A stretch of DNA of 64,000 bases from NCBI GenBank assembly GCA_001787755.1, contig MFYJ01000014.1, forward strand, positions 1 through 64,000, in the 5' to 3' direction. Source of the DNA: Candidatus Peribacteria bacterium RIFOXYB1_FULL_54_35. Lineage in GTDB: Bacteria > Patescibacteriota > Gracilibacteria > Peribacterales > Peribacteraceae. Positions 53,344 to 63,149 of the stretch are shown here, piece after piece. Every line of letters begins with the position of its first letter. Position 1 is the stretch's first letter. The notes below the pieces were generated by a model. That model was not told the DNA's origin and did not search any database. It saw only the letters and a list, made by a program, of their open reading frames with translations. The translations under genes were made by a program, and so were the position numbers.

Positions 53344-54250
53344 CATTCTTCTCAAGCAAGTTCTCGTGTTGGATTTTCGGGTTGGAGCGGTGCTTGGCAG
53401 TAAGCCAGTAGTATCCGCCGAGGGGACAACTGAGAACAATGCTTGCGAACATCAGCATCGCAAGTGCCACTGCCTCTTCCGGCTGTACCCCGAACGGGGC
53501 GAGGAGTGTGAGGAGTGCCACGTCACGTGTCCCGAGCCCGGAGGGGGCGATAGGGAGCATGGAGCATATCGCTGTGAGTACGAAACAAGCCGCGAGGGGG
53601 AGCAATGGCATTTCAATGTGGATACTCCGTGCAATGGAGAAAGCCCACAGGAAATATACAATCCAGTTCAGCAGCGTGAGGCCAACGATGCTGCCGGCGT
53701 GCGGGAGAAGGCACTGGATTTTTTTGTGGCGGAACAATTTCCGTACAAAAGAGCTTTTTCCGACAACCAGCGAAAGTATCCCTGCGATAGTGCATGCTGC
53801 AATTCCCAGAATGCAGCTCCATTGCCAGCCGAAGAGCAGGCCCACAGCTGCGATACCAAGCACACTGATGGTTATCACATCTGCAATGCGGTCCAAAATA
53901 ACGAGCGCGCACCCGAGTTTCGTACTTATGCCATCGCGGCGCAGGTACGCCACCTTTCCAAACTCTCCGAGTTTTCCTGGCGTGATGAGTCCGAAGAACA
54001 ATCCGAGCAGGTAGATGCGCCAGGACTGTGCGAAGCTCTGCTGCGAACCCATGGCACGGATCATGGTGTGCCAGCGGAGAGCCTTGAGGAAGTATGTGGC
54101 GAACACCAGTGCTATTGCCGCGAGCAGAAGCTCCACTCTCGCCTGTGCTGCTGTTTCCATGAGTGCGCTGAGGTCGATTCTTGCCAGAATCCAAAGAAAC
54201 AGGAGAATCCCAATGATTTTGAGCAGCTGAAGGGCATTTCTGCGGTGCAT
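53327..54250 (-). CDS. LPG synthase-like/UPF0104 membrane protein
   Basis: 307 aa, about 8 membrane helices, of the lysylphosphatidylglycerol synthase TM (AglD/UPF0104) type. Marks are ALRWHTMIRAMG near residue 58, YLLGLFFGLITPGKLGEFGK and PIAPSGLGTRDVAL. Members often accompany polyprenyl-sugar transferases and are thought to flip or use lipid-linked substrates. TACCAT (54257-54262) ends 6 bases before the ATG. First gene of the operon running down to 50254. Confidence 0.85.
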   Translation of the reverse strand: MHRRNALQLLKIIGILLFLWILARIDLSALMETAAQARVELLLAAIALVFATYFLKALRWHTMIRAMGSQQSFAQSWRIYLLGLFFGLITPGKLGEFGKVAYLRRDGISTKLGCALVILDRIADVITISVLGIAAVGLLFGWQWSCILGIAACTIAGILSLVVGKSSFVRKLFRHKKIQCLLPHAGSIVGLTLLNWIVYFLWAFSIARSIHIEMPLLPLAACFVLTAICSMLPIAPSGLGTRDVALLTLLAPFGVQPEEAVALAMLMFASIVLSCPLGGYYWLTAKHRSNPKIQHENLLEKNAPFNS

Positions 54251-54310
54251 AGTGCCATGGTAGCAGTTTCTTTGGCTGTTACCTGCAGGAAGAGGTGTTA
54301 TGATCGTTCT

Positions 54311-56014
54311 ATGGTTCCGGTTCCGAAGACCCAGCGGCTTGGATGGCAGCTCTCTCTGCTGGTTTTGTACGTACTACTCATTCCGTTTGTTTGGTTATTG
54401 CCTGCGCTGCTTGCAGGCCAGGGATTTGATGTAATGCCTCTGCTCCCTGTTCGCAATTTTGCAGACACGGGGCTCTTCAGTCTTACCGATGATCTTGGGC
54501 GTTACCTGAATGCCGCGCTTCTTCCTTCCCTCGGTGTGACCAGTACCATGGATGGGCGGCTGAGCACGGTGCTCCTCGCGCAGTTTGCCCGTTTCATTCC
54601 ATGGTCGGATCTGGTGGGCTGGACTGCGGTTGCCTCGGCTATTCTCGCAGTGAGCCTGATCCCGTGGTGGTTCTCTGTCCTCAAGCTCTCATCTCCTGCG
54701 ACGGCTTGGTGCAGCACAGTGCTCCTCTCGTTTCTGCCGCTCTTCTGGCGCCAGGCTGTGTGGACGGATTTTTACGCCTTTGCCTTTTTCTTTCTCTTCC
54801 TTTCCATTGCGCTCTATCTCTGGATTCGCGGACACTCAGAGAAGCTCGCTCTCGTACTGGCAGGGCTAAGCTTTGGCGCATGTGTCGCGTCCAGGGATGC
54901 GTTTCTCATCTTCCTTCCTTGGATCTCTCTGGGGTACGTGCTGTTCCGCCTCCCGAACTGGAAGAAGGCTCTTGGCGGCATCTTCCTTTTCCTTTTCTGC
55001 ACAGGAGTCGTTTACATTCTTCCGTACACCGGGGACATTCGTTCCCAGGGGTATCCTACCAACCACAATCTGGCGCTGCTCTGGCCTGGAGAGCAGAACA
55101 TACAGGAGGGGTTCTACCTTCATCTGTACCCTGACCCCTATACCTACCTCTTCAACCGTGCCGCGCACGATGAGTCGCTCGTCGCCGCATATGCAGATAT
55201 GAGTTTTCTGGAGAAATTGCAGCAGCAGAAAATCTTCATTAATTTTGATGTCGGGTCGCCTTCGTTCGGGATGAAAGTTCTCAACGGTTTCTGGCTTTTT
55301 GCAGGCAGCATCCCACCATTTTTCCAACTGCAGACGCTCGGAGGTCTGGCATTCTGGCTCTTCGTGCTTCCGGGCACAGCGGTGCTGTGGAAGAGGAACA
55401 GGAACATGCTGCTCTTCCTTTTGGGACTCATCTTCTTCTCTGAGTTTCTCATGAGGTTTGTGATGCATTACGCCCGTGATCACACGATGGATTACGGGTG
55501 GATGTTTGCATTTTTTGCTGCCGTCGGCGTTGTGGCAGTTGCGAAGAGTTTGCATGAACAGCTGCGGCTTTCATCCCGCACTGTTGCGATCATCCTCATG
55601 ACGGTGATGCTCTCGGTGCATCTCATCCAAGTGAATCGCGTCCTCTTCGGGCAACGCTACCGGAGGAGCACGGTCCCGGAAGTGATGGCAATGGCAGAAG
55701 GAGTGAATACGCTGGGTGAAAACGCAGTTGTTGCGCTTGCGATGGGAGGAGTGCGGGTAGAGCAGCTCGCGCAACTCACCGATGCCGTTCTGGTGCCTTT
55801 CCATCCCACGACGGTTGCACGTCTGGTGCAGCAAGGTTCCCTGCGCGATGTGTTCACCCGCTATGGCATTACCCATGTTCTCGGGTACGAGGGCGCGCAG
55901 GTTGCGCAGATGCGCCAGCAGGATCCTTTGCTCCGGGAAGTGCCTGTGCCTCCTCCGCTTCCGCGTGTTTCCTCCTCAAACTTGCAGGTGTTCCTCCTGC
56001 ATCTCATTCGCTAG
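54311..56014 (+). CDS. Polytopic membrane protein, GT39-like
   Basis: 567 aa. The open frame extends far upstream over the divergent gene, but TATGAT (54299-54304) lies 6 bases before ATG 54311, and the protein begins there with a basic end and a first helix (LSLLVLYVLLIPFVWLLPAL). About 10 helices, long outer loop (PGEQNIQEGFYLHLYPDPYT) and a soluble C-terminal domain. Plan and position suggest a GT-C glycosyltransferase or polymerase like the 46659 gene. Its end overlaps the convergent methyltransferase by 11 bases. Confidence 0.7.
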   Translation: MVPVPKTQRLGWQLSLLVLYVLLIPFVWLLPALLAGQGFDVMPLLPVRNFADTGLFSLTDDLGRYLNAALLPSLGVTSTMDGRLSTVLLAQFARFIPWSDLVGWTAVASAILAVSLIPWWFSVLKLSSPATAWCSTVLLSFLPLFWRQAVWTDFYAFAFFFLFLSIALYLWIRGHSEKLALVLAGLSFGACVASRDAFLIFLPWISLGYVLFRLPNWKKALGGIFLFLFCTGVVYILPYTGDIRSQGYPTNHNLALLWPGEQNIQEGFYLHLYPDPYTYLFNRAAHDESLVAAYADMSFLEKLQQQKIFINFDVGSPSFGMKVLNGFWLFAGSIPPFFQLQTLGGLAFWLFVLPGTAVLWKRNRNMLLFLLGLIFFSEFLMRFVMHYARDHTMDYGWMFAFFAAVGVVAVAKSLHEQLRLSSRTVAIILMTVMLSVHLIQVNRVLFGQRYRRSTVPEVMAMAEGVNTLGENAVVALAMGGVRVEQLAQLTDAVLVPFHPTTVARLVQQGSLRDVFTRYGITHVLGYEGAQVAQMRQQDPLLREVPVPPPLPRVSSSNLQVFLLHLIR

Positions 56015-56603
56015 AGTTTCTTCTCTCGAAGATGTACAGGTTGTTTAAGCCCAGTACGAAGCGTTTTCTCCTCTGAAGCTTGAATCCCTGTTTTTCCATA
56101 ATCTCTATAATGAAGGAGGGTGAGAGGCCCATTGCTTCTCCCTCTTTCATTCCCCGTTCATGCTGGTCTTCATCCCACCATGCGAGGTGGTGCCGAATGA
56201 TCCCGACCAGGGGGGAGAGCATAGTAATCAGTACTCTGCCTCCCGGCCGGAGCAGGCGGTGAGCTTCCCGGAGCGTGGCTTCCCTCTGCGGGATGTGGTT
56301 GAGCGATGCCACAAAACTCACCGTATCGAATGACGCATCGTCAAAGGGAAGATTTGCGCTGTCTTTCACGAGCAGCGCGCCTCCTCCGAAGTCATAGACG
56401 TCTATGCCCACACTCTCATGGCCGTAGGAGCGCACGAGCTGGTTACTGCCGCATCCAATATCAAGCAACCTCCCTTTGGCGTGCTTCTTCACCATGTTAT
56501 TCCTCTCATCGCGCATCGAGCGCAGGCCAAGCTTGTTCACCGTTTCGTGCCGGAACACGAGCCTGACAGGCAGAAGGATGGTGTTTACGATGGAGGAAAA
56601 CAT
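56004..56603 (-). CDS. SAM-dependent methyltransferase, class I
   Basis: 199 aa from MFSSIVNTIL. SAM site LLDIGCGSNQLVRSYG (motif I), VGIDVYDFGG (acidic loop), LPFDDASFDTVSFVASLNHI and LRPGGRVLITMLSP (post-motif). No transmembrane segment except a mildly hydrophobic N-terminus. Acceptor unknown; cluster context suggests a glycan or lipid intermediate. TACCCT (56613-56618) ends 9 bases before the chosen ATG. Confidence 0.82.
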   Translation of the reverse strand: MFSSIVNTILLPVRLVFRHETVNKLGLRSMRDERNNMVKKHAKGRLLDIGCGSNQLVRSYGHESVGIDVYDFGGGALLVKDSANLPFDDASFDTVSFVASLNHIPQREATLREAHRLLRPGGRVLITMLSPLVGIIRHHLAWWDEDQHERGMKEGEAMGLSPSFIIEIMEKQGFKLQRRKRFVLGLNNLYIFERRNSSE

Positions 56604-56706
56604 AGCGCATGCAGGGTAGGTGCTGCATCTTGTGGCGTCAACTTGCTTCATTTATCCCCTTGGCCATTGGACGGCATTCGCTGTCGGCTCTATGATGCGT
56701 TTCTGC

Positions 56707-57741
56707 ATGGGCAAAGTTGCGCTCATCACCGGTATCACGGGACAGGATGGCTCCTATCTTGCGGAGCTGTTGCTAGAGAAAGGGTACGAAGTGCATGGCA
56801 TTGTCCGCCGCACGAGCTCTTTCAACCGTCAGCGCATAGACAAGTTATTTTTCGATCGGCATAAAGACGCGTACCTGCACTACGGGGACATGACAGACAT
56901 GAATTCCCTCGTCCATGTGGTGTCCATTTGCAAGCCGGATGAAGTGTACAATCTCGCAGCGCAGTCACATGTGCAGATTTCCTTCGAAGTGCCGCATTAC
57001 ACGGCTCTCTCAGATGCTATTGGCGTGCAGAATTTGCTCGAAGCTCTGCGAATTCTTGGCTTCTCGAAGGCGCGCTTCTACCAGGCATCCACTTCCGAAC
57101 TTTTCAGTGGAGACTCGAGTGAAGCGCCGCAGAATGAGAAGACACCTTTCAAGCCTCGTAGCCCCTACGGAGCGGCGAAACTCTACGGGTACGAGATTTC
57201 CCGCATCTACCGTGAGTCCTATGGGTTCTATGTGTGCAATGGAATCCTCTTCAACCACGAGAGCCCACGCCGTGGTTCCAACTTCGTTACGAGGAAGATC
57301 ACGCGCGGCGTCACCGCCATTGTCGGCGGGAGTCAGGAGAATATTCCTCTTGGGAATCTGGATGCCCGCCGTGACTGGGGGTATGCGCCGGAGTATGTGC
57401 AGTCCATGCATCTCATGCTTCAGCAGGAGAAACCCGAGGATTACGTGATCGCTACCGGGGAGACACACACTGTCCGCGAGTTCGCGGAGAAGGCGTTTGC
57501 CCATGTGGGCATCCGTCTCCAGTGGAAGGGGAAGGGAATTCGCGAGAAGGGAGTGGATTCCAAGACAGGGAAGACTGTGGTGACGGTGGATCCCCAGTTC
57601 TTCCGCCCGAACGAAGTGGAGCACCTCTGCGGCGATGCGAGCTACGCCAGGAAGAAACTGGGCTGGAAACCGAAAGTGAAGTTCGCGGAACTGGTCACCC
57701 TCATGATGGAGGCGGAATTGAAGGGGGAGGGGACGCTCTGA
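56707..57741 (+). CDS. gmd: GDP-mannose 4,6-dehydratase
   Basis: Extended SDR enzyme turning GDP-D-mannose into GDP-4-keto-6-deoxymannose, the precursor of fucose, rhamnose or perosamine. 344 aa, normal length. [20 protein letters not shown] is the NAD(P) site, [15 protein letters not shown] and [15 protein letters not shown] (Tyr-x3-Lys) the active site, and [17 protein letters not shown] is diagnostic of GMD. Start ATG 56707 follows TATGAT (56691-56696) by 10 bases; two earlier ATGs at 56692 and 56695 overlap that hexamer. No partner reductase is in the window. Confidence 0.94.
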   Translation: MGKVALITGITGQDGSYLAELLLEKGYEVHGIVRRTSSFNRQRIDKLFFDRHKDAYLHYGDMTDMNSLVHVVSICKPDEVYNLAAQSHVQISFEVPHYTALSDAIGVQNLLEALRILGFSKARFYQASTSELFSGDSSEAPQNEKTPFKPRSPYGAAKLYGYEISRIYRESYGFYVCNGILFNHESPRRGSNFVTRKITRGVTAIVGGSQENIPLGNLDARRDWGYAPEYVQSMHLMLQQEKPEDYVIATGETHTVREFAEKAFAHVGIRLQWKGKGIREKGVDSKTGKTVVTVDPQFFRPNEVEHLCGDASYARKKLGWKPKVKFAELVTLMMEAELKGEGTL

Positions 57742-57748
57742 GCAGGCA

Positions 57749-57808
57749 GCGGTAAGCGGTAAGCGGAAGGCATCAGCGGCTTTTCGCTGTCCGCTTGCCG
57801 CTTACCGC
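57749..57808. terminator. Long hairpin between gmd and the 57802 gene
   Basis: GCGGTAAGCGG(TAAGCGGA) and its near-perfect complement TCCGCTTGCCGCTTACCGC form a 19-bp stem with a 22-base loop. It covers the stop codon of the convergent glycosyltransferase. Confidence 0.6.
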
Positions 57809-59025
57809 CCATAGAGGTTCAGGTATTTCTGTGCCTGCCGTTCCATCGTGAACAGTTTCTCCACCCGTTCTCTCCCCGCCCGCCCCATCTTCTCCGCAAG
57901 CGTATCATTCTTCAGGAGTGTGAGGAGATGATTTGCATATTCCTCCGTCTTAAGAGGATTGCAAATGAATCCGGTCACGCCGTTTACGACAATCTCCGGA
58001 GTGCCGCCGAAGACCGTGCCAACCACGGGTTTGCCGAGGGCCATCGCCTCTATGTTCATCAGGTTGAAGGTATCCAGGCAGAGCGAAGGAGTCGTCACGA
58101 CATCTGCGCTTCCGTAGGCGGCTTTCATTTCTTCCATGGTCATCCAGCCGGGGCAACGGATGCAATCGCGGAAGTTTTCTGCGCCCGCTTCCCGCAGGAG
58201 CCCCTCCCACCGGTCATTGTTGCCGATGACGAGCAGCGCGACGTTCGGGACGGATCCCCTGATGGCCTGCAGAGCCTGCAGAAGGGGCGTCGATCCTTTG
58301 TCACGGCTGAGGCGGCCGCCGAAAAGGATCACTTTCTTCCCATGGAGATCGTGTTTGGTTTTGAACGCGTCCACCGTTTCCGGGCTGACAACCCAGGACG
58401 CGGCGTCGATGCCGTTTGGCACGACGGATACGCGCGGAATGCCGTGCGCGTCCAATGCGCGCTTCAGGGCGGCGCTCACGGCGAACACCTCCTTCACGTT
58501 TGCATTCATGATGTTTCGGATGATGACATTGCGTAGAGGATTCCACTGCAATTGAGCCTGCTTGAGATGATCGATCCAGCTGGTTCGCACATCCTGGCCT
58601 TCGGTTTTGAGGAAACGATCCGTGGCCAGACGACCGAAATTGAAACTCATCACGTCATGGAGCGTGATGAAGACTTTGTCCGTGTGTTTACGCGCGATGC
58701 GCAGCGCATTGTACGTGATGTACTGATGCACGTTGTGTGCGTGGATGACATCCGGACGAATCTTCGCGATTTCCCCGTCGAGCATCTTCGAAACTGCAGG
58801 AATCCTCAGGCAGTGATAATGCCGCAGCGACTGGCGATACGATGCGGGGATGCTTACGATATGTCCTCGCCGGATGATCGATGGGTGTTTCTCTTTCCGG
58901 TGCGTCGCTATCACATATACCTCGTGTCCGGCTTCGGTGAGCCCGTGATCGAGGGTCCGCACAACCCCGGCAACACTGCTGCCGCCTTCTTCCGGATAGT
59001 CATCGTTGAGAAAAAGTATTTTCAT
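57802..59025 (-). CDS. Family-4 glycosyltransferase
   Basis: 407 aa GT-B fold. N-domain LFLNDDYPEEGGSSVAGVVR and IHAHNVHQYITYNAL; C-domain VILFGGRLSRDKGSTPLLQA and the E-x7-E region LDTFNLMNIEAMALGKPVVG. Cytoplasmic, retaining transferase acting on a lipid-linked or nucleotide-sugar acceptor. Start overlaps the end of the 59022 gene by 4 bases, so they are coupled. The same cluster has a second GT4 at 61966. Confidence 0.9.
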   Translation of the reverse strand: MKILFLNDDYPEEGGSSVAGVVRTLDHGLTEAGHEVYVIATHRKEKHPSIIRRGHIVSIPASYRQSLRHYHCLRIPAVSKMLDGEIAKIRPDVIHAHNVHQYITYNALRIARKHTDKVFITLHDVMSFNFGRLATDRFLKTEGQDVRTSWIDHLKQAQLQWNPLRNVIIRNIMNANVKEVFAVSAALKRALDAHGIPRVSVVPNGIDAASWVVSPETVDAFKTKHDLHGKKVILFGGRLSRDKGSTPLLQALQAIRGSVPNVALLVIGNNDRWEGLLREAGAENFRDCIRCPGWMTMEEMKAAYGSADVVTTPSLCLDTFNLMNIEAMALGKPVVGTVFGGTPEIVVNGVTGFICNPLKTEEYANHLLTLLKNDTLAEKMGRAGRERVEKLFTMERQAQKYLNLYGR

Positions 59026-59738
59026 AAAAGGTCGCTATTGTAGACCATTTCAATATCCGGAAATGTCCGGGCGTAGTCCAGAAAATCCGCAAGATCCTGC
59101 CACATGCCGTATTTTTCCACTTCGGCGCTGTGACCCCACAGGTGAAACCACGGCTCTTTGCGCTCGTGAGCCGAGCGAAACATCGCCTTCGAGAACGGCA
59201 GCCATCCGCGGAGAGAGGCGACCGGAATGCCGAGCTCACGAAGATGCGGCCAGGCGGTGAGCAAGGGGCTAAGCGCGCGCCGGTTGAAGATGGGACGCAG
59301 AGGGAATGGGTAGACGTGGAGGGATGTCGGCAGACGGAACAGATCATCATCGCAAAACCGGAACTGTTCCACGGTTCTCGCCCCCGAAAATCCGGCATCC
59401 TGCACCATCTGCGCGATCCGGTCATTCGTTTCCCCGTAGGGATAGCAGAAGAGTGCACAGGGTTTTCCTGTCCGTTCCTCCACCCACTGTTTGCTTTCAT
59501 CGATTTCACGGCGGGCATCGTTTTCCGGTATCTGAGTGAGGCGGGGATGCGTGATGGTATGTGCGCCAATCTCATGCCGGGTACTCAGATCACGTATTTG
59601 ATCCTGCGTCAGCATATCCTGCCGGTGCTGCCCCCTCGGGCAGACGTAGAACGTTCCCAGACAACCGTAGGTATCGAGAAGTTCTGCTATTCGCAGGTCA
59701 TCTGCGTAACCGTCGTCCCAGGAGGTGGTGAATTTCAT
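59022..59738 (-). CDS. Polysaccharide deacetylase (NodB-like)
   Basis: 238 aa. TTSWDDGYADDLRI is motif 1 (catalytic Asp pair), IGAHTITHPRL motif 2 (metal His pair) and ALFCYPYGETNDR motif 3. No signal peptide. It starts at ATG 59738 with TATACT (59748-59753) 9 bases upstream; the frame is open further up but without similarity. Likely removes acetyl groups from a sugar of the cluster product. It is unlike the other deacetylase at 49398 in motif form. Confidence 0.87.
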   Translation of the reverse strand: MKFTTSWDDGYADDLRIAELLDTYGCLGTFYVCPRGQHRQDMLTQDQIRDLSTRHEIGAHTITHPRLTQIPENDARREIDESKQWVEERTGKPCALFCYPYGETNDRIAQMVQDAGFSGARTVEQFRFCDDDLFRLPTSLHVYPFPLRPIFNRRALSPLLTAWPHLRELGIPVASLRGWLPFSKAMFRSAHERKEPWFHLWGHSAEVEKYGMWQDLADFLDYARTFPDIEMVYNSDLL

Positions 59739-59754
59739 AGCTGAAGGAGTATAG

Positions 59755-60402
59755 CTATTTCCTTCTTGCCACCACATTAAACCCCAGCGCATATTTCTTA
59801 TTCGCCGCCGACCGATCATGCCGATCGAGCATCATCGCCAGGTGTCCCCGTGCCATGCTCACGAGTGAGAAAAGTCGTCCGAGCAAAGGTTTCTTGTACA
59901 GGTCCAGACGCTCGATCCAGTAGCGGATCCAGTTCTGCGCACGCTCGGTCCGGTATCCGCCGCGATGCTCGATGCGGATGTCTGTGAAATCATTCGCGAA
60001 GAGATTACGAAGGGAGTGAGGTGTGAACCTCCAGAAGTGATACGGTTCGTCGCAAAGGGGGGACATGAAGGAGACGGATGCGAGCAGGTGGCCGCCGGGT
60101 TTGAGCACCCGCGCCATTTCTTTCACGGCTGCATGGACATCATAAATATCCATCAGCACTTCCATACAGAGTTCACTGTCGAAGGATGCATCTGCAAGCG
60201 GCATCTTCTCCGCGCCGGACACGATATCAGGCTTGGCCGATGCATCGGGATCCAGCACGGTGTGCTTCGTGATGTGCGGGAAATAGCGGCGGTAACGTTT
60301 GCCGTCCTGTCCGCCGACATCGAGCAGGGAACCTGTGAGGAGGTGTGAATTCTCCTCGACGAATTTTGCAAGCAGGTAGCGATCGGGTTGGGAAACACGC
60401 AT
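59755..60402 (-). CDS. SAM-dependent methyltransferase, class I
   Basis: 215 aa. SLLDVGGQDGKRYRRYFPHI (motif I in a GGQDG form), VLDPDASAKPDIV, MPLADASFDSELCMEVLMDI and VLKPGGHLLASVSFM. The FHFWRFT-like YHFWRFTPHSLRNLF is typical of the Methyltransf_11 group near glycan clusters. TACACT (60409-60414) ends 6 bases before the ATG. Related in plan to the 63150 methyltransferase. Confidence 0.85.
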   Translation of the reverse strand: MRVSQPDRYLLAKFVEENSHLLTGSLLDVGGQDGKRYRRYFPHITKHTVLDPDASAKPDIVSGAEKMPLADASFDSELCMEVLMDIYDVHAAVKEMARVLKPGGHLLASVSFMSPLCDEPYHFWRFTPHSLRNLFANDFTDIRIEHRGGYRTERAQNWIRYWIERLDLYKKPLLGRLFSLVSMARGHLAMMLDRHDRSAANKKYALGFNVVARRK

Positions 60403-60406
60403 GTTG

Positions 60407-61801
60407 TTAGTGTACCAGACGGAGTCCGTCTTTTTGGCTCATTTGGTCGAGCGTTTTCATGACGGGGAAGAAGAGGAGTCCGATAATGCAGTGATACACA
60501 GTCAGTGCGATGTAGAGCGACCAGAGCGGTTGCATCAGAGTTCCCAATCCAAAGAAGAGGCCGATGCCGACGAGTGTTGCGATGCCATTGAGAATCGCTG
60601 CGATGTGAATTTTGGAGGAGATTCGCAGGATTGGTGTCGCAATTGCATGGAAGGCGAGAGATACATTGAGGAACAAGATCACGAGAAACGGATACACCGC
60701 TGGCTGAAAGTTGGGTCCGTACACAAGGGGAAGGAGTGGAGGAATGATCAATGCTGCCAGCAGGCTGATTCCTACATGAAGAGTTGCCGTATGCTTTGTG
60801 AGGCGCAATAGCGAAGATCGCAAAGAATTTTTTCCTTTGCCAACCATGACGGGGATTGCAGAGGATGCCAGTCTGCTGATGCTGCTTAGTACGAACGATG
60901 CAGGCAGGTCTGCAAGTTTCATACCGAGCCGGAGGAGTCCGACCACCGCGGGTGATACCTGCGTACTGAATGTGAAAAGGAAAATATTCGGATACAAATT
61001 GCCGAGACTTTTATCGATTGCAATCCAAGCGCCGTCTTTCGTGTATTGCCAAAAGTGCGGGAGGTCTCCGGAGCAAAGCGCACTTCGAAATTCCGGCAGC
61101 CCGTGCCTGCGGCGAAGTCTCGGATAGAGCATGATTCCGATCAGGCTGAAACATGCGGCCGTGATCAGCGAGCTTGCGATGAGTCCCGGCACGCCGAACC
61201 CCATCATCAAAAGACCGACCGCGATGCAGATTTGGAGCAAGTTCTTCGTGTTTTCCAAGATTGTGAGCGTACGGATCTCACGTGTAGTTTGAAGGACGAT
61301 GGAAATGAAAGTGAACGGCAGTTCGAATATCGATGATGCGAATACAAGGCTTGCGAGGGTGCCGATAGCAGTTTGTCCGTAGATCTGCTTTGTGATCATA
61401 GGCGAAGTGAAAGCCAGTAGAATGAGGAGTAACGCCGCTCCTGCCGAGGTCAGCACATAATAATAAAGCACCCTGGTCTGAGCTGTGTAATCTTTACGTC
61501 CGTAGGCTTCTGCAAAAAAAGTGAGTGTTGTGGCTTGTTGTCCTAAATTCGTCAGCAGCCCCACGGTTCCTGTATATGCAAGAACGACTGAGTATTCACC
61601 GTATCCGGCAAGCCCCAAAAAACGCACATACAGGATGGATGCGAGAAAACTGCTTGCGATCATTACCAACCTGCCAATCTGCATCGTCGTCACATCCCGA
61701 ATAAAAGGGATACGAACGATCTGCAGGAGATATTTTATCATAAGCGGACGTATCCTACCCTTCCGGTCCCAGAGCCGGAAGGAGTCTTTTCTCCGGCTCA
61801 T
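60407..61801 (-). CDS. Oligosaccharide flippase (Wzx/MATE-like)
   Basis: 464 aa from MSRRKDSFRL, with about 12-14 membrane helices. Typical polysaccharide biosynthesis protein start (IGRLVMIASSFLASILYVRF, LGLAGYGEYSVVLAYTGTVG). Expected to move undecaprenyl-linked oligosaccharide across the membrane. TATTAC (61811-61816) ends 9 bases before this ATG; an in-frame ATG at 61882 is less likely. Confidence 0.87.
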   Translation of the reverse strand: MSRRKDSFRLWDRKGRIRPLMIKYLLQIVRIPFIRDVTTMQIGRLVMIASSFLASILYVRFLGLAGYGEYSVVLAYTGTVGLLTNLGQQATTLTFFAEAYGRKDYTAQTRVLYYYVLTSAGAALLLILLAFTSPMITKQIYGQTAIGTLASLVFASSIFELPFTFISIVLQTTREIRTLTILENTKNLLQICIAVGLLMMGFGVPGLIASSLITAACFSLIGIMLYPRLRRRHGLPEFRSALCSGDLPHFWQYTKDGAWIAIDKSLGNLYPNIFLFTFSTQVSPAVVGLLRLGMKLADLPASFVLSSISRLASSAIPVMVGKGKNSLRSSLLRLTKHTATLHVGISLLAALIIPPLLPLVYGPNFQPAVYPFLVILFLNVSLAFHAIATPILRISSKIHIAAILNGIATLVGIGLFFGLGTLMQPLWSLYIALTVYHCIIGLLFFPVMKTLDQMSQKDGLRLVH

Positions 61802-61965
61802 CGGGCAAAAGTAATACCACTTCGCGTTTAAAATGCTACGAATCTGTTGAAATGCTTTGCAAGTAATGCTCGGCTGGAGCAAACGCTACGCGGTACGAGA
61901 GGATGCTATACCACTGCCCTCGTATTGGTATCCTCTCTATTGCAACTTGGTATAACCGGGCCGGG

Positions 61966-63099
61966 TCACGTGTTTGCAAGAACTTTTTCATAAATCCCCT
62001 CAAAACATTCCGCCTGCCGCTCCACACTGTGGTCGCGCGCCCACTTTCTGCAATCCTCCGGCCTGATCCGGTGTTCCTCCAGTACCCAGCGCATTTTCTC
62101 CGCAACATCCGCGGGCTTGTGCGGATCCACGCAATACCCGGAAACACCATCCAACACGGCCTCCTCTCCGCCAGACTCAATTGGACCGATGGCCGGAATG
62201 CCGCGAAGGTTTCCTTCCAAAAACACCAGCGAGTGTCCTTCGAAGTGATGGCCATCGCTGATGCCGAGCACCAGGCAGAGGTCGGCGAAGTCGTAATACT
62301 CATGCAGTTTGCTGCGCGGGACCGGGCCGTGGAAGGTGATTGTCGATTCCATGTTCAGATCCCTCACGAGCTTCTTCACTTCATCCGTGTAATTGCTCTG
62401 CGGGACGTTTCCGACGAAATGCATGTGAAACGGCATCGTCGATGTCCGTTTGAACTCCGCGCAGGCTTTGATGATCTCCCGCACGCCTTTGCGCGGCTTG
62501 ATTTCACTCACGAACAGAATGTGTCTGCAGTTGGGATCCAGTTTTTGCGGGGTCTCCGGCACATCCTCAATGCCAAGCGGGAACACCATCATCCTCTTCT
62601 GCGCATCAGCGGCGCAGGTGTCACCACACCGCTCCACAACAGACTCCGACACTCTTTTCTGTGTGTAGTGACTGAGCACGGCGAATGCATCGGCCCGCCG
62701 GTACGCATCGCACATCAGTTTCCGGACAACGAAAATGTAGAGCGGTGAGACGCTGTACGTACCGATGATGCTGAGAACCCACGGCGGCATCTTCTTCATC
62801 GTGAGGCGGACGAACGGCATGGCCAGAACATAGGGCTCGACCAGAATGTGCATGATGTCCGGCTGGAATTCTTTGATCGCTTTGCGAATAGCCCACGCGC
62901 TCCAGAACCATAAGAAAGGATTTCCCAGCAGGTGGTGCGGCTCCGGCAGCCACACACGCTCATCGTCGTAGTCACTCTTCTCCCGCGTGAGCGCTCGGAC
63001 CGTATGTCCCCGGGCCCTGAGGCCGAGAGCCGTGTTCCGAGCATAGGTTCCCCAGCCGCTGGCGGAGTTTAAGGTGTTGCTGAGGATGAGGATGCGCAT
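61966..63099 (-). CDS. Family-4 glycosyltransferase
   Basis: 377 aa GT-B. N-domain ILILSNTLNSASGWGTYARN; C-domain ILFVSEIKPRKGVREIIKAC and GHHFEGHSLVFLEGNLRGIP, carrying the E-x7-E acid region, then CVDPHKPADVAEKM. TATACT (63106-63111) ends 6 bases before the ATG, with no ribosome-binding site possible in the CTCTCC between. Acts in the cluster with the 57802 transferase. Confidence 0.9.
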   Translation of the reverse strand: MRILILSNTLNSASGWGTYARNTALGLRARGHTVRALTREKSDYDDERVWLPEPHHLLGNPFLWFWSAWAIRKAIKEFQPDIMHILVEPYVLAMPFVRLTMKKMPPWVLSIIGTYSVSPLYIFVVRKLMCDAYRRADAFAVLSHYTQKRVSESVVERCGDTCAADAQKRMMVFPLGIEDVPETPQKLDPNCRHILFVSEIKPRKGVREIIKACAEFKRTSTMPFHMHFVGNVPQSNYTDEVKKLVRDLNMESTITFHGPVPRSKLHEYYDFADLCLVLGISDGHHFEGHSLVFLEGNLRGIPAIGPIESGGEEAVLDGVSGYCVDPHKPADVAEKMRWVLEEHRIRPEDCRKWARDHSVERQAECFEGIYEKVLANT

Positions 63100-63105
63100 G
63101 GAGAG

Positions 63106-63111
63106 AGTATA
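63106..63111 (-). promoter_or_regulatory. -10-like hexamer 6 nt before the 61966 gene start
   Basis: TATACT, then CTCTCC, then ATG. It is one of the tightest examples of the leaderless-type start pattern. The 50-base gap between divergent genes is rich in TATG/TAGTAT words on both strands. Confidence 0.55.
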
Positions 63112-63149
63112 AAGTATGTGGAATGTGGTATGTAGTATAGAGTATTGGC

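Noticed and set aside
52453-53439. Start of the 52453 glycosyltransferase at 53439
   Set aside because: The first 32 codons overlap the upstream gene by over 100 bases and lack similarity; ATG 53343 gives a normal GT2 N-terminus.
53366-54310. N-terminal extension of the 54311 gene by 315 codons
   Set aside because: It lies antisense to the UPF0104 membrane protein, is rich in Cys and Glu without any family pattern, and a -10-like site sits just before ATG 54311.
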